Source of the DNA: Candidatus Alloclostridium intestinigallinarum
GTDB lineage: Bacteria; Bacillota; Clostridia; Christensenellales; UBA3700
DNA length: 64,000 bases
Assembly: GCA_904382605.1 (NCBI GenBank)
Contig: CAJFJA010000011.1
Coordinates: 1-64,000 of the forward strand
Reading direction: 5' to 3'
Shown here: in pieces, positions 43,709 through 52,396 of the stretch
Layout of the letters: each line of letters begins with the position of its first letter
Numbering within the stretch: position 1 is the first letter of the stretch
Notes under the pieces: model-generated
What the model was told of the DNA's origin: nothing
What the model saw: the letters and a program-made list of their open reading frames with translations, nothing else
Database searches by the model: none
Translations under genes and position numbers: made by a program

Positions 43709-43897
43709 ACCCTTTCCGCCCTTGCGGGAAAATCCGCACGGCGAATTTTATAGGTTACGCTCGCAAAAGCGTGGTTTTGCTTCGCTTTATTTACAATATA
43801 AAGCATTGCGAAGATAATAGCGTAGAAATTCCGTTTTGTTACTTTGAAATATAGTCAGCCCGCGGCGGCTCGCCGCGGTGAAGTGCCACGCGCTCCT
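43709..43897. repeat. dispersed intergenic repeat, copy 2
   Basis: 43709-43760 matches 27129-27178. 43800-43897 is the AAAGCATTGCGRAGA ... CACGCGCTCC unit with an inner hairpin GCGGCGGCTCGCCGC. Confidence 0.7.
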
Positions 43898-43924
43898 GTC
43901 CACTTTAGTGGACACTTCATTTAT

Positions 43925-43980
43925 CGGATTATAAAACAAGCCTATACCAAAAATATTGGTAAAGGCTTGTTTTATCCGCA
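43925..43980. repeat. 56-bp imperfect palindrome
   Basis: ATAAAACAAGCCT (43931-43943) pairs with AGGCTTGTTTTAT (43963-43975); flanking CGGA/TCCG and inner ACCAA/TTGGT extend it. The inner part recurs at 44174-44187 (CCAATATTTTTGGT). Confidence 0.7.
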
Positions 43981-44076
43981 GATAACAATAAAACTCATGT
44001 ATTACGGAGAAGAAAAGCCGCAGCCTAGCGCAATGTTACTTCACAGCGGTTAAATTGTTATGAGAATAATAAAGTG

Positions 44077-44309
44077 AAAGCATTGCGGAGAAAAAAGGAG
44101 TGAACTTCAGTTTTGTCACTTTGAAATATAATCAGCCTGCGGCGGCTCGCCGCGGTGGAGCGTCCCACGCTCCCCAATATTTTTGGTAAAAGATTGTATT
44201 CTATCCACAAAGAATAAATAAAGCCAAAGCATTGCGGAGATAATACTATAAAAACATATTCTTGTTACTTCAAGGGGTAATCATGGGTGGAGCGCCACGC
44301 GCTCCCCGC
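44077..44309. repeat. dispersed intergenic repeat, copies 3 and 4
   Basis: Copy 3 (44077-44175) and copy 4 (44226-44309) both run AAAGC..ATTGCGGAGA, TTTTGTCACTTTGAA or CTTGTTACTTCAA, TAATCA and end GTGGAGCG..CACGCTCCCC. No gene is supported in 43530-44319. Confidence 0.7.
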
Positions 44310-44319
44310 TTGCGCATTA

Positions 44320-45126
44320 TTATATTTTGAGAACTTTTCTTGAGTACCCGTCAATTCTCCACTCGACGCTCCCCATTTCTATGGGACGTATGGTTCCGTG
44401 GTAGTCTGTGCCGCCGGTGGCGATAAGGCGGTATTTGCGCGCCGTTTCGTAAAGACGGGCGGTGATTTCGGGCGTATGGGTCGGATAATTCGCCTCTATG
44501 CCGTCAAGTCCGAACGGCTTTAAGCCGCATATGAGGTCGTCGAGCACGCCTTTGTTTACGAAAACGAGCGGATGGGCGAGAACGGCAAGCCCGCCCGCGG
44601 CTTTTATCGTTTTGACCGCTTCAAGCGGAGTGAGCCTGTTCGAGGCGACGTACGCCGCGCCCGATTTGCCCAGATACCTTTCAAATGCGTCCTGGACGGA
44701 AGTGACGTAGCCGCCTTTGAGCAACAGTTCCGCTATATGCGGTCTGCCCACGCTTCCGTCGTTTTTGAGCGCGGAGCGGTCGAGCTTTATATTGAATGTT
44801 TCCAGCTTGTCCAGAATTTTGTGCGCGCGGGCTATCCTCTTTTCGCGCAACTCTTCCAACTTGCAGTTCAAAGCCGCGCTCTTTATGTCGATATTATACC
44901 CCAGCACATGCACTTCGTATGAAGAAAAGGCGGAAAGTTCCACTCCGCGCACTACTTTTACGCCGAGTTTTCTGCCCTTATCCAGCGCTTCGGGCACGCC
45001 GCCTACGGTATCGTGGTCGGTCAGGGATATTACGTCTATTCCCTTTTCTTTCGCCAGCTCCACTATGCGCGAGGGGCTGTCGCTCCCGTCGCTTGCGGTG
45101 GAGTGCAGATGCAGATCGAGCTTCAT
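44320..45126 (-). CDS. PHP-domain phosphoesterase
   Basis: A 268-residue PHP-fold metallo-phosphoesterase (YciV/TrpH-like). Metal ligands are in DLHLHSTASDGSDSP (3-17), SLTDHDTV, an internal VLAHPL and C-terminal TGGTDYHG. Members of this group act as 5'-3' exoribonucleases or 3',5'-nucleoside bisphosphate phosphatases; which applies here is not decided. GGAGGTGAC precedes the ATG, which overlaps the rmuC stop, so it is the last gene of the tilS operon. Confidence 0.9.
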   Translation of the reverse strand: MKLDLHLHSTASDGSDSPSRIVELAKEKGIDVISLTDHDTVGGVPEALDKGRKLGVKVVRGVELSAFSSYEVHVLGYNIDIKSAALNCKLEELREKRIARAHKILDKLETFNIKLDRSALKNDGSVGRPHIAELLLKGGYVTSVQDAFERYLGKSGAAYVASNRLTPLEAVKTIKAAGGLAVLAHPLVFVNKGVLDDLICGLKPFGLDGIEANYPTHTPEITARLYETARKYRLIATGGTDYHGTIRPIEMGSVEWRIDGYSRKVLKI

Positions 45127-46505
45127 TCTTCGTCACCTCCGGGCAACTGTTCCGCGCCGCCCTCTTCGCCTACTTCCGGGTTTTCGTCCGTTATCTTGTT
45201 TATCTTCTTCATCACCTTGCCCGTGCGGTCGGCTATCTGTCCGAGAGTGCCGCCCACGGTTTCGTTCTGCCTCTGCGCCTTTTCCACCATACCGGAGAAG
45301 AACTCGAACTGCTTTTTGAAATCCTGGAAAGCCTTGGCTATCTCCTTGCTGGACTTTTGCAGTTTCATGGTGGTAAATCCCATTTTCAGACTGTTCAGAA
45401 GCGCCGCCATGGTGGAAGGTCCGCAGGGCACCACATTGCAGTCGCGCCTGAGTTTACCCATAAGTTCTTCATCGCGCACCACTTCCGCATACACGCTCTC
45501 CGAAGGCAGATACATTACGGCAAAATCCGTTGTGGAAGCGCCCAGGTACTTGTCGCGTATACTCCTGCCCTGCCTTATCACGGAATCCTTGAAGTATTTC
45601 AGATAGCCCTCCGCCGCGGCGTTGTCGCCGATATTCACGGCGTCGGCGTATCTCAGATAGTCCTCGGTGGGGAATTTGCTGTCTATGGGCAAAAGCACTT
45701 CCTTGCCCTCGCTGCCCGGCATACGCACGGCAAAGTCAACGCGCTCGCCGCTGCCGCGCTTTACCTGACACTGCCTTTCGTACTGTTCGGGCGCAAGTAT
45801 GTCGTCAAGCAACGCCTCCAGCGCGACTTCACCCCAATTGCCGCGCGTTTTTACGCCGCCGAGCAGTTTATTCATATTGCTGACCTGCTCGCCCAGCGAC
45901 TTCATTTCACCCAAACCCTTGTATACGTTTTCAAGCGACGTCTGAACCGTCTGGAAGGATTCGTTCAGCCTTTTATTCAGCGTTTCGTTCAGTTTTTCGT
46001 CAACCGTCGCGCGTATCTTATCAAGCTGGTCGGAGTTGTCCCTTCTCACCTTGTCCAGCTGTACGGCGTTGTCCTCGCGCACCTTGTCAAGACTTTTCTG
46101 CACGTTATCGTCCAGCTTGTCGAGCCGCTCTTCCGTCTGCTTTCCGAGCGTTTGCAACCTCTCGTCCACCTTTTGCGCGAGCTTTTCAAAATTTTCGCTG
46201 ACAGCAAGGTGCGTTTTTTCCGTATTATCGGTTATGCTCTTCATGTACGCGCTTATGGCATTTGTCTGCGCGCCTGAAGTGCTTGAAATGTTCTCCTTTA
46301 TCACGCGTTCCTGTGCGTCCATATTCGCCTTGATTCCCTTTTCCACCTCGTGCAGGGTATCGGCAAAGTACTCTTCCGAAAGCGGCGTGTCCGCCGATGC
46401 TCCGCTTTCTTTTTTCTTCGTGCGCGTTAAAAGTACGATAAGCGTTGCTAACGCCGCGATAAGCACCAATGCAAGCAAAATTGTGGTAACGATAAATTCA
46501 GTCAT
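45123..46505 (-). CDS. rmuC: DNA recombination protein RmuC
   Basis: A 460-residue protein with one N-terminal transmembrane helix (about 5-25), a long coiled coil (about 50-210, with repeated QLDKVRxDN-type heptads) and the nuclease-like RmuC domain (about 215-430, with RGNWGEVALEALLDDIL and FPTEDYLRY). RmuC limits DNA rearrangement between inverted repeats in E. coli. ATG 46503-46505 is chosen with GAGG upstream; it overlaps the end of the cca gene by eight bases. The acidic C-terminus ends GGAEQLPGGDEE. Confidence 0.93.
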   Translation of the reverse strand: MTEFIVTTILLALVLIAALATLIVLLTRTKKKESGASADTPLSEEYFADTLHEVEKGIKANMDAQERVIKENISSTSGAQTNAISAYMKSITDNTEKTHLAVSENFEKLAQKVDERLQTLGKQTEERLDKLDDNVQKSLDKVREDNAVQLDKVRRDNSDQLDKIRATVDEKLNETLNKRLNESFQTVQTSLENVYKGLGEMKSLGEQVSNMNKLLGGVKTRGNWGEVALEALLDDILAPEQYERQCQVKRGSGERVDFAVRMPGSEGKEVLLPIDSKFPTEDYLRYADAVNIGDNAAAEGYLKYFKDSVIRQGRSIRDKYLGASTTDFAVMYLPSESVYAEVVRDEELMGKLRRDCNVVPCGPSTMAALLNSLKMGFTTMKLQKSSKEIAKAFQDFKKQFEFFSGMVEKAQRQNETVGGTLGQIADRTGKVMKKINKITDENPEVGEEGGAEQLPGGDEE

Positions 46506-47814
46506 GGTTGTTCCTCTTTTCAAGTACCGCGAGTAAGGCTTTTCTGTCGTTTTTCTTTTCTCCGGTAAGCGTGAGCGCAAACAGCTCTTTGAGCACCCTG
46601 CCCACCTGCTCGCCCGAATAGCCGAACTCCGCCACGTCCCTGCCGTTTACCGCAAGTTCCCCTACGGAAAAAGGCACGCCCTCCTGCGCCATCTTGTCGC
46701 GCAGGCGTTTTATGCGCAGGCATTTGTCGATATCCGCGTTGTCGCAGGTGGCTTTTGCGTCGGCGATTATAAGGTCGGTAAGGTCGTCGACTATATCGGC
46801 GTTATCAGCTATGAAGCGGCGCAGTTTGCACTCGCGCATATCGCCGCGCATATCGGTCATATGCAGCGCAACCAGGCGCACCGTCCTTTTAATCTCCGCT
46901 TTGGGATAGCGCAGACGGGTCATTATCTCCTCCGCCATCTGCGCGCCTACTTCCGCGTGGCGGTACATATTTCCGTCTTCCTTTACGCATCTGCCCTTGC
47001 CTATATCGTGCAAAAGTGCGGCAAGGCGCACTCTTGCGGGAGCGAATTCCACCGTCTTTATTATGTGTTCGTCCACGTCGTATCTGTGATATGCGGGGTT
47101 TTGTTTAACGCCGGTATTCTCGCAGAATTCGGGCAGGATAACCTGCATTGCGCCGCACTTTACAAGTCCGCGCAACGCCTTGCCGACGTGTTCTCCTTCA
47201 AGCAGTTTATCCAGCTCCACGCGTATGCGTTCGGGGGCTATATCGTTAAGAAGCGGACTTTTTGCGCAGGCGGCGCGCTCCGTTTCCTCTTCCGCGTCAA
47301 AGCCGAGCGTGGAAACAAAGCGGTAAAGGCGCATTATCCTCAGCCCGTCCTCGCCCAGCACGCGCATGGGGTCGTCCACCGCGCGGAGCAGCCTGTTTTT
47401 CAAATCTTCCACGCCGCCGAGCAGGTCGACCGTTTCGCCCGTACTTACGTTGCGGTAGAGCGCGTTTACGGTGAAATCGCGCCTGCGCGCGTCCTCTTGT
47501 ATGTCCTGCGTAAAACGCACCTGCGCAGGTTTGTGCACGCCGCTGCCCGCGGGATAACTGTCCACACGGAAAGGGGTGTATTCGTAACTTGACTTTCCCT
47601 TTATTATCACCGTGCCCAGCCGCTTCGAGCCAAGGCTTACGCGCATGCCCGCTTTCAGGGCAAAACTTTCCGCCTGCTCCTGAAGGCAAGCGGAAGTAAG
47701 GTCGATGTCGTAAACTTCTCTTCCGAGCAATTCGTCGCGCACACAGCCGCCCACCGCATACAGCGGCTTATCGGGCGGAAATTGCGCGGCTAAGGCTTTA
47801 AGTTCCTCATTCAC
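46498..47814 (-). CDS. cca: CCA tRNA nucleotidyltransferase
   Basis: A 438-residue class II nucleotidyltransferase that adds or repairs the 3' CCA of tRNAs. The catalytic head has GGCVRDELLGREVYDIDL near residues 21-38, followed by the RRDFTVNAL motif. The C-terminal half has an HD domain (LAALLHDIGKG, RHAEVGAQMAEEIMTRLRYP). Start and stop overlap hpt and rmuC, so translation is coupled. All tRNA genes in this window already encode CCA, so repair is its likely main role. Confidence 0.95.
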   Translation of the reverse strand: MNEELKALAAQFPPDKPLYAVGGCVRDELLGREVYDIDLTSACLQEQAESFALKAGMRVSLGSKRLGTVIIKGKSSYEYTPFRVDSYPAGSGVHKPAQVRFTQDIQEDARRRDFTVNALYRNVSTGETVDLLGGVEDLKNRLLRAVDDPMRVLGEDGLRIMRLYRFVSTLGFDAEEETERAACAKSPLLNDIAPERIRVELDKLLEGEHVGKALRGLVKCGAMQVILPEFCENTGVKQNPAYHRYDVDEHIIKTVEFAPARVRLAALLHDIGKGRCVKEDGNMYRHAEVGAQMAEEIMTRLRYPKAEIKRTVRLVALHMTDMRGDMRECKLRRFIADNADIVDDLTDLIIADAKATCDNADIDKCLRIKRLRDKMAQEGVPFSVGELAVNGRDVAEFGYSGEQVGRVLKELFALTLTGEKKNDRKALLAVLEKRNNHD

Positions 47815-48334
47815 AGGGCTTTAAGGTGTATACGTCGGGCAGATTGCGGAATTTTTCGTCCCAATCCAGTCCGTAGCCGACCACAAACTCGTCGGGAATG
47901 GCAAAGCCCACGTAATCGCCCTTTACGTCCACCACCCTGCGCGAAGGCTTATCCAGAAGCGCGCAGGTGGTCACGCTGCTTGCGCCGCGCTCAACGAGCA
48001 TATTGTTCAGCGCGAGCGAAGTTTTTCCGCTGTCGATTATGTCGTCGACAACTATCACGTCCCTTCCCTTTACGTCGGTGCGCATATCAGAGATGACTTT
48101 CAGACTGCCGCTCGTAGTGCCGCTCCCGTAGCTGGATACCGTGATGGTATCCACCGTTACGGGCAAATCTATTTCACGAATCAAATCGGCGAAAAAGGGA
48201 ATCGCGCCGCGCAGAATGCACAGCGTTATCGGCTGTTTACCCGAGTAGTCGCGGGTGATCTCCTCTCCCAGCTCTCTGACGCGCTTTTTAATGCTTTCTC
48301 CGTCTATCAAGACCTTATCCAAAACGTAGTTCAT
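47807..48334 (-). CDS. hpt: hypoxanthine phosphoribosyltransferase
   Basis: A 175-residue purine salvage enzyme converting hypoxanthine (and probably guanine) with PRPP to the nucleotide. The PRPP-binding motif VIVVDDIIDSGKTS lies near residues 94-107 and the flexible loop SSYGSGTTS near 68-76. GAGGAG precedes the ATG. It overlaps tilS upstream and cca downstream; the tilS-hpt pair is widely conserved in Firmicutes. Confidence 0.95.
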   Translation of the reverse strand: MNYVLDKVLIDGESIKKRVRELGEEITRDYSGKQPITLCILRGAIPFFADLIREIDLPVTVDTITVSSYGSGTTSGSLKVISDMRTDVKGRDVIVVDDIIDSGKTSLALNNMLVERGASSVTTCALLDKPSRRVVDVKGDYVGFAIPDEFVVGYGLDWDEKFRNLPDVYTLKPCE

Positions 48335-49608
48335 TGTATTCTCCTCACGGATATGTATAGGCAGTTGTCGCCTTCTTCCACTTTTAATTTTTTCGATATT
48401 TCCATGCCCGCAACCGCGTATATCTCCTTTCCGTCCGCGAGCACGGGAATATGCGCGCGCAGGTATTTGGGCACTTTTTTATCCGTAAACCAATCGCCCA
48501 GCGAGCGCCGTCCTCCGCCGAAGGGAATGAAGAAATCTCCGTCGCGCCGCGTGCGCCAGACCGCGCCTTTGGGAACCGCCGCGGCGTTTACCCTCAGCGC
48601 GCCCGTTTCGCTCTTTTTGGACACTATAACTTCATATTCGCCGAGCGCTGCCCCGCCCGTTTCAAACGGTACTTCGCCCGTGAATACCGGCGTTTCGCGG
48701 TAAAAGTGCACCTGCTCCCCCGCTCTGCAAGCGCGGTAGGCGGAAGGCAGACACACGGTTGCGCCGTTTTCGCTCTCCGCAAGCGCGAATATCGCGGATA
48801 TGTGCTCGCTTGTCACGTCCACCCTGCCGCCTATCTTTCCCAGCGCCTCGAACACCGCCGTTTCGCCCGTGACCCCGCGCAAATCTTCAATATCAAGCAC
48901 AGCCGCCTGTCCCTGCATTTTCGCCTGCGGCGAATGTTCCGCAATATATTCGTATGCCTGAGCCGCGCGCCTGCCAAGCATGGATATGCCCGCCTTTGCG
49001 TTGGGGAAGCGCTCTTCTATCATCGGCAAAAGCACTTTGCGCACATAGTTGCGCGAAAAGCCCGTATCGTTGTTGGAAGAATCCTCGCGGTAAGGCACGC
49101 CTTTTTGCCTTGCGTATTCTGCTATTTCTTCCGAAGAAGTATCTATCAGCGGACGGTACACGACGCCGTCGTCGCGCGGAATGCCGCACAGTCCTTTAAG
49201 CCCGCTTCCGCGGAATATATGCATGAGTATGCTTTCCGCATTGTCGTCGGCGTGGTGGGCGGTAAGCACCCTGTCCGCCATGCCGCATTTGACTATCCGC
49301 TCGAACTCGCGCCGCCTGAGTATGCGCGCGCCCTGCTCTATTCCGTAGCCGTGCTGACGGCAGAACGTCTTGCAGTCCAATTCCGTCACGTCGCACTTTA
49401 CGCCGCGCTTTTTGCAGTATTCGCTTACAAAGGCGCTGTCCGCGCTAGATTCTTCTCCGCGCAATCCGTGTTCAAAATTGAGCACGGTAAAAGGCGGCAG
49501 CTTTTCCGCATTTTCAATGAAAAAATGCAGCATGCACATGGAATCCCTGCCGCCGGACACGGCAAGAACCACTTTTTTGAAACCCGAAAATTCTCCCACA
49601 TATATCAT
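48331..49608 (-). CDS. tilS: tRNA(Ile)-lysidine synthase
   Basis: A 425-residue PP-loop ATPase that makes lysidine at the wobble C of tRNA-Ile2. The signature is VSGGRDSM near residues 17-24; the N-terminal ATPase, central TilS substrate domain (DFFIPFGGGRRSLGDWF) and C-terminal domain are all present. ATG 49606-49608 has no ribosome site. TTGCAC-17-TATAAT ends seven bases before it, so the operon mRNA should be leaderless. It heads tilS-hpt-cca-rmuC-PHP, all overlapping. Confidence 0.95.
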   Translation of the reverse strand: MIYVGEFSGFKKVVLAVSGGRDSMCMLHFFIENAEKLPPFTVLNFEHGLRGEESSADSAFVSEYCKKRGVKCDVTELDCKTFCRQHGYGIEQGARILRRREFERIVKCGMADRVLTAHHADDNAESILMHIFRGSGLKGLCGIPRDDGVVYRPLIDTSSEEIAEYARQKGVPYREDSSNNDTGFSRNYVRKVLLPMIEERFPNAKAGISMLGRRAAQAYEYIAEHSPQAKMQGQAAVLDIEDLRGVTGETAVFEALGKIGGRVDVTSEHISAIFALAESENGATVCLPSAYRACRAGEQVHFYRETPVFTGEVPFETGGAALGEYEVIVSKKSETGALRVNAAAVPKGAVWRTRRDGDFFIPFGGGRRSLGDWFTDKKVPKYLRAHIPVLADGKEIYAVAGMEISKKLKVEEGDNCLYISVRRIQ

Positions 49609-49615
49609 ATATCTT

Positions 49616-49644
49616 ATTATAGCGCAAAAAAGCCGTAAGTGCAA
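49616..49644 (-). promoter_or_regulatory. leaderless-type promoter of the tilS operon
   Basis: -35 TTGCAC (49639-49644), 17-bp spacer, -10 TATAAT (49616-49621), seven bases before the ATG. Confidence 0.85.
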
Positions 49645-49737
49645 GGCTTAATTTGATTGATATACCATTGAATAAAATTTAATCGGTATCTTTTGATAAA
49701 ACCGGAAAATAAAAGAAATGCCGCGCAAGGCGGCTTT

Positions 49738-49811
49738 TGGAGCGGGTGATGGGAATCGAACCCACAACCTAAGCTTGGGAAGCTCATGTTTTACCACTAA
49801 ACTACACCCGC
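49738..49811 (-). tRNA. tRNA-Gly (CCC)
   Basis: Acceptor GCGGGTG/CACCCGC, anticodon loop TTCCCAA (CCC), T-arm GTGGGTTCGATTCCCAT, encoded CCA. Confidence 0.92.
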
Positions 49812-49990
49812 ACGCAGATATTATATTAGCACAAAACGGCGATTAAGTCCACAAAAAGACGAAAATTTTTCGGGAAGTAACAAAAAGTATTTCCAAAGTA
49901 TTTTTTCCGCATTACTTTTTATAATGAATATGCCTATTGCAACCGCACTTAAACGCACTTTAGCTCCTCGTGTGGTAAGCGGATACAGAC

Positions 49991-50025
49991 AAAAAGAATG
50001 GGCAACGCTTGCCCATTCTTTTTTT
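49991..50025. terminator. bidirectional terminator after rho
   Basis: AAAAAGAATGGGCAA CGC TTGCCCATTCTTTTT, a 15-bp perfect stem with T runs in both directions. Confidence 0.93.
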
Positions 50026-50043
50026 GCTTGAGTAATATTCAGC

Positions 50044-51573
50044 TTACCGTCCCGTATACTTAAACCCCTGTTTTTCGAGCGCCTTCATATGCACAAGCAC
50101 GTTATCCACAAACTCCGCGTTGTTCTTGGTGCGCATGAGCATATTCAGAAGCTGTTCGGTGGCGTCGGCGTTGTCGCCCGCTATCATGCGGCGGATTGCG
50201 AATACGCCTTCGAGTTCCTTTTGGGAAAGAAGCAGGTCTTCCCTTCTGGTGCTGGAACGGTTGAGGTCGATTGCGGGGAAGATGCGGCGTTCGGAAAGTT
50301 TGCGGTCGAGATGGATTTCCATATTGCCCGTACCCTTGAATTCTTCGTAAATGACGTCGTCCATGCGCGAACCGGTATCAATGAGCGCGGTGGCGATTAT
50401 GGTGAGCGAACCGCCGTTTTCTATATTTCTCGCACTGCCGAAGAACCTCTTGGGGGCGTGGAGCGCGCCGGGGTCGATACCGCCGGAAAGCGTTCTGCCC
50501 GTGGGCGGAATGGTAAGGTTATAGGCGCGTGCAAGACGGGTGAGCGAATCCATTATTATAACTACGTCCTTGCCCAGCTCCACGTTGCGCTTGGCGCGCT
50601 CTATCAGAAGTTCCGCCGCCTTGCAGTGGTGTTCGGGCATTTCGTCGAACGTGGAATAAATGACTTCGCCGCGAATGGAACGCTGCATATCCGTAACTTC
50701 TTCGGGACGTTCGTCCACAAGGAGCACGAAAAGCATTACATTGGGATAATTATCGGCGATTGCACCCGCTATTTTTTTGAGGAGCGTGGTTTTACCCGCT
50801 TTGGGAGGGGACACTATCATAGCCCTCTGCCCCTTGCCGATAGGCGCTATCAGGTCGATACAGCGGATTGCGAAATCGTTGCGTGCGCTCTCGCGTTCGA
50901 GCTTGAAGCGTTCGTTGGGATAAATGGGTATGAGATTGTCGAATTGCGGACGCTGGCGCAGATTTTCGGGAGCGTTGCCGTTGACCGTTTCCACGGATAC
51001 GATGGCGGGCGGACGGTTTTCCGCGTTCTTTTTGGCTATGCCCACAACCATGTCGCCTGCGCGCAGTCCCATGCCGCGAATGAGTTTTGCCGACACATAA
51101 GCGTCCTTATTGCCGTATTCGCAGTTTTCCGCACGCAAAAAGCCGTAACCTTCCGCAAGCACGTCGAGCACGCCGCTCTTGCGCTCACAGTCATCGTTTT
51201 TCAAAAGTTCTTCGGGGCTGGCGTAATGCTTTTCCTGCTGTATATCGCCGTCCTGACGGTACTGCTCCTGGCTTTCCGCCGCCGTTTCACGCTTTGCAAA
51301 AGATTTTGACTTTTCTTCCTGCTTTTGTACGGGTTTAGCCTGCGCCTCTTCTTCCGCCGGCTCTACCCTCTTTTTGGGCGGACGGCCGCGGTTGGAAGTG
51401 CGGTTGGGCATTTCCTTGCCCGTAGATATATCCATATATTCCCTGACAAGTTCCGCCTTTTTCTTGGTAGTGGGAGATGCCACTCCTATCTTTCTTGCAG
51501 TATCGCGCAATTGAAAAATCGACATCGCGGTAAGCTCTTCTTCGGTATAATAGCGCTCTGTGGTTTCACTCAT
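50044..51573 (-). CDS. rho: transcription termination factor Rho
   Basis: A 509-residue hexameric RNA helicase. The N-terminal Rho_N helices (about 13-48, MSIFQLRDTARKIGV) are followed by a polar insertion (about 50-125, rich in K, E and Q). The cold-shock-type RNA-binding domain comes next (about 135-200, GVLDVLAEGYGFLR). The ATPase domain has the P-loop PPKAGKTT near 258-265. The C-terminal RRIFPAIDLNRSSTRRE loop is intact. AAAGGAG precedes the ATG. The polar insertion is common in Firmicute and Actinobacterial Rho. Confidence 0.97.
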   Translation of the reverse strand: MSETTERYYTEEELTAMSIFQLRDTARKIGVASPTTKKKAELVREYMDISTGKEMPNRTSNRGRPPKKRVEPAEEEAQAKPVQKQEEKSKSFAKRETAAESQEQYRQDGDIQQEKHYASPEELLKNDDCERKSGVLDVLAEGYGFLRAENCEYGNKDAYVSAKLIRGMGLRAGDMVVGIAKKNAENRPPAIVSVETVNGNAPENLRQRPQFDNLIPIYPNERFKLERESARNDFAIRCIDLIAPIGKGQRAMIVSPPKAGKTTLLKKIAGAIADNYPNVMLFVLLVDERPEEVTDMQRSIRGEVIYSTFDEMPEHHCKAAELLIERAKRNVELGKDVVIIMDSLTRLARAYNLTIPPTGRTLSGGIDPGALHAPKRFFGSARNIENGGSLTIIATALIDTGSRMDDVIYEEFKGTGNMEIHLDRKLSERRIFPAIDLNRSSTRREDLLLSQKELEGVFAIRRMIAGDNADATEQLLNMLMRTKNNAEFVDNVLVHMKALEKQGFKYTGR

Positions 51574-51737
51574 AAATAAATAACTCCTTTAAGGGGTGGT
51601 TTGCTGTTTTGATATATTGCCGTCAATGCGGCAGTTTGCCGCACTTTATTAACTTACTTAAATATATACCGGCTTTGATTTTCTTATGAAAAAATTTTCG
51701 ATTGCGGCGCCCGCACAAGGCGGACGCCGTCTTATTT

Positions 51738-52394
51738 TCAGAATTTGTCGTCGTCAAACACTATCACTTTGGTGCTTTCGCCGTCAAAGTCTTCCCTGTC
51801 AAGCTCTATGCTGTCGCCTTCCACATAGCGGATATGCTCATCGTCGAACAACTGCAGAAAAGGTCTGAGCTTATCTATATCCAGCTGGCAGGACGGGGTC
51901 TTGTAATGCATGGGAATAACTATGTCGGGCATAAGAAAATCGACGTATTCCTTCGCCTGTTCCGCCCCTATCGTATAGTTGTCGCCCACGGGAATGAGTA
52001 ACACGTTTACCGGGCCTATCGCTTCACCCAGCTCGGGCGTTATCTCCTCCCCTATGTCGCCCATATGAACCACGTCCACGCCGTCAAGACGGAACTTGCA
52101 TATGAGATTCTTTCCCCTGCGGGTACCGCCGTGGTGATCGTGGTTGGATTCCAGCGTGTTTATGTCCACGCCGTCTATCTCCCAGAATCCCACGCTGTCG
52201 ATCACTTTCGGGTTGCCCGATACGGCCCTTACCGCGTTGTGATCATTGTGCCCGTGACTTATCGTTACGATGTCAGCGCGCACCTCCGGATAGGGGATTC
52301 CCACGTAATCCCCTTCGTACGGGTCGGTGACAATCGAAGTGCCGGTGGATTCTTCCAGCAGAAAGGAAGAATGACCGAGCCATTTGATTTTCAT
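51738..52394 (-). CDS. metallo-beta-lactamase-fold metal-dependent hydrolase
   Basis: A 218-residue UPF0173-type MBL-fold protein. Metal ligands are seen in SHGHNDHNA (near 45-53), HMGDIGEE (near 120) and VIPMHYKTPS (near 170). The N-terminus MKIKWLGHSSFLLEE is typical. GAGGAG, which is also the end of prs, precedes ATG 52392-52394, so the two genes are coupled. The substrate of this group is unknown. Confidence 0.88.
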   Translation of the reverse strand: MKIKWLGHSSFLLEESTGTSIVTDPYEGDYVGIPYPEVRADIVTISHGHNDHNAVRAVSGNPKVIDSVGFWEIDGVDINTLESNHDHHGGTRRGKNLICKFRLDGVDVVHMGDIGEEITPELGEAIGPVNVLLIPVGDNYTIGAEQAKEYVDFLMPDIVIPMHYKTPSCQLDIDKLRPFLQLFDDEHIRYVEGDSIELDREDFDGESTKVIVFDDDKF

Positions 52395-52396
52395 AA

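Noticed and set aside
43844..44053. Small rightward gene after serS
   Set aside because: It lies within the dispersed repeats and palindrome and shows no ribosome site.
44796..46277. Long rightward open frame of 493 codons
   Set aside because: It is antisense to rmuC and the PHP gene, has low-complexity composition typical of the reverse frame of GC-rich coding DNA, and has no ribosome site.
48451..49638. Long rightward open frame of 395 codons
   Set aside because: Antisense to tilS; no motif or start signal.
49916..50031. 33-codon rightward frame beginning MPIATALKRT after a TATAAT-like box
   Set aside because: It has no -35 box or ribosome site and runs through the rho terminator hairpin.
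50089..51309. Long rightward open frame of 406 codons
   Set aside because: Antisense to rho.
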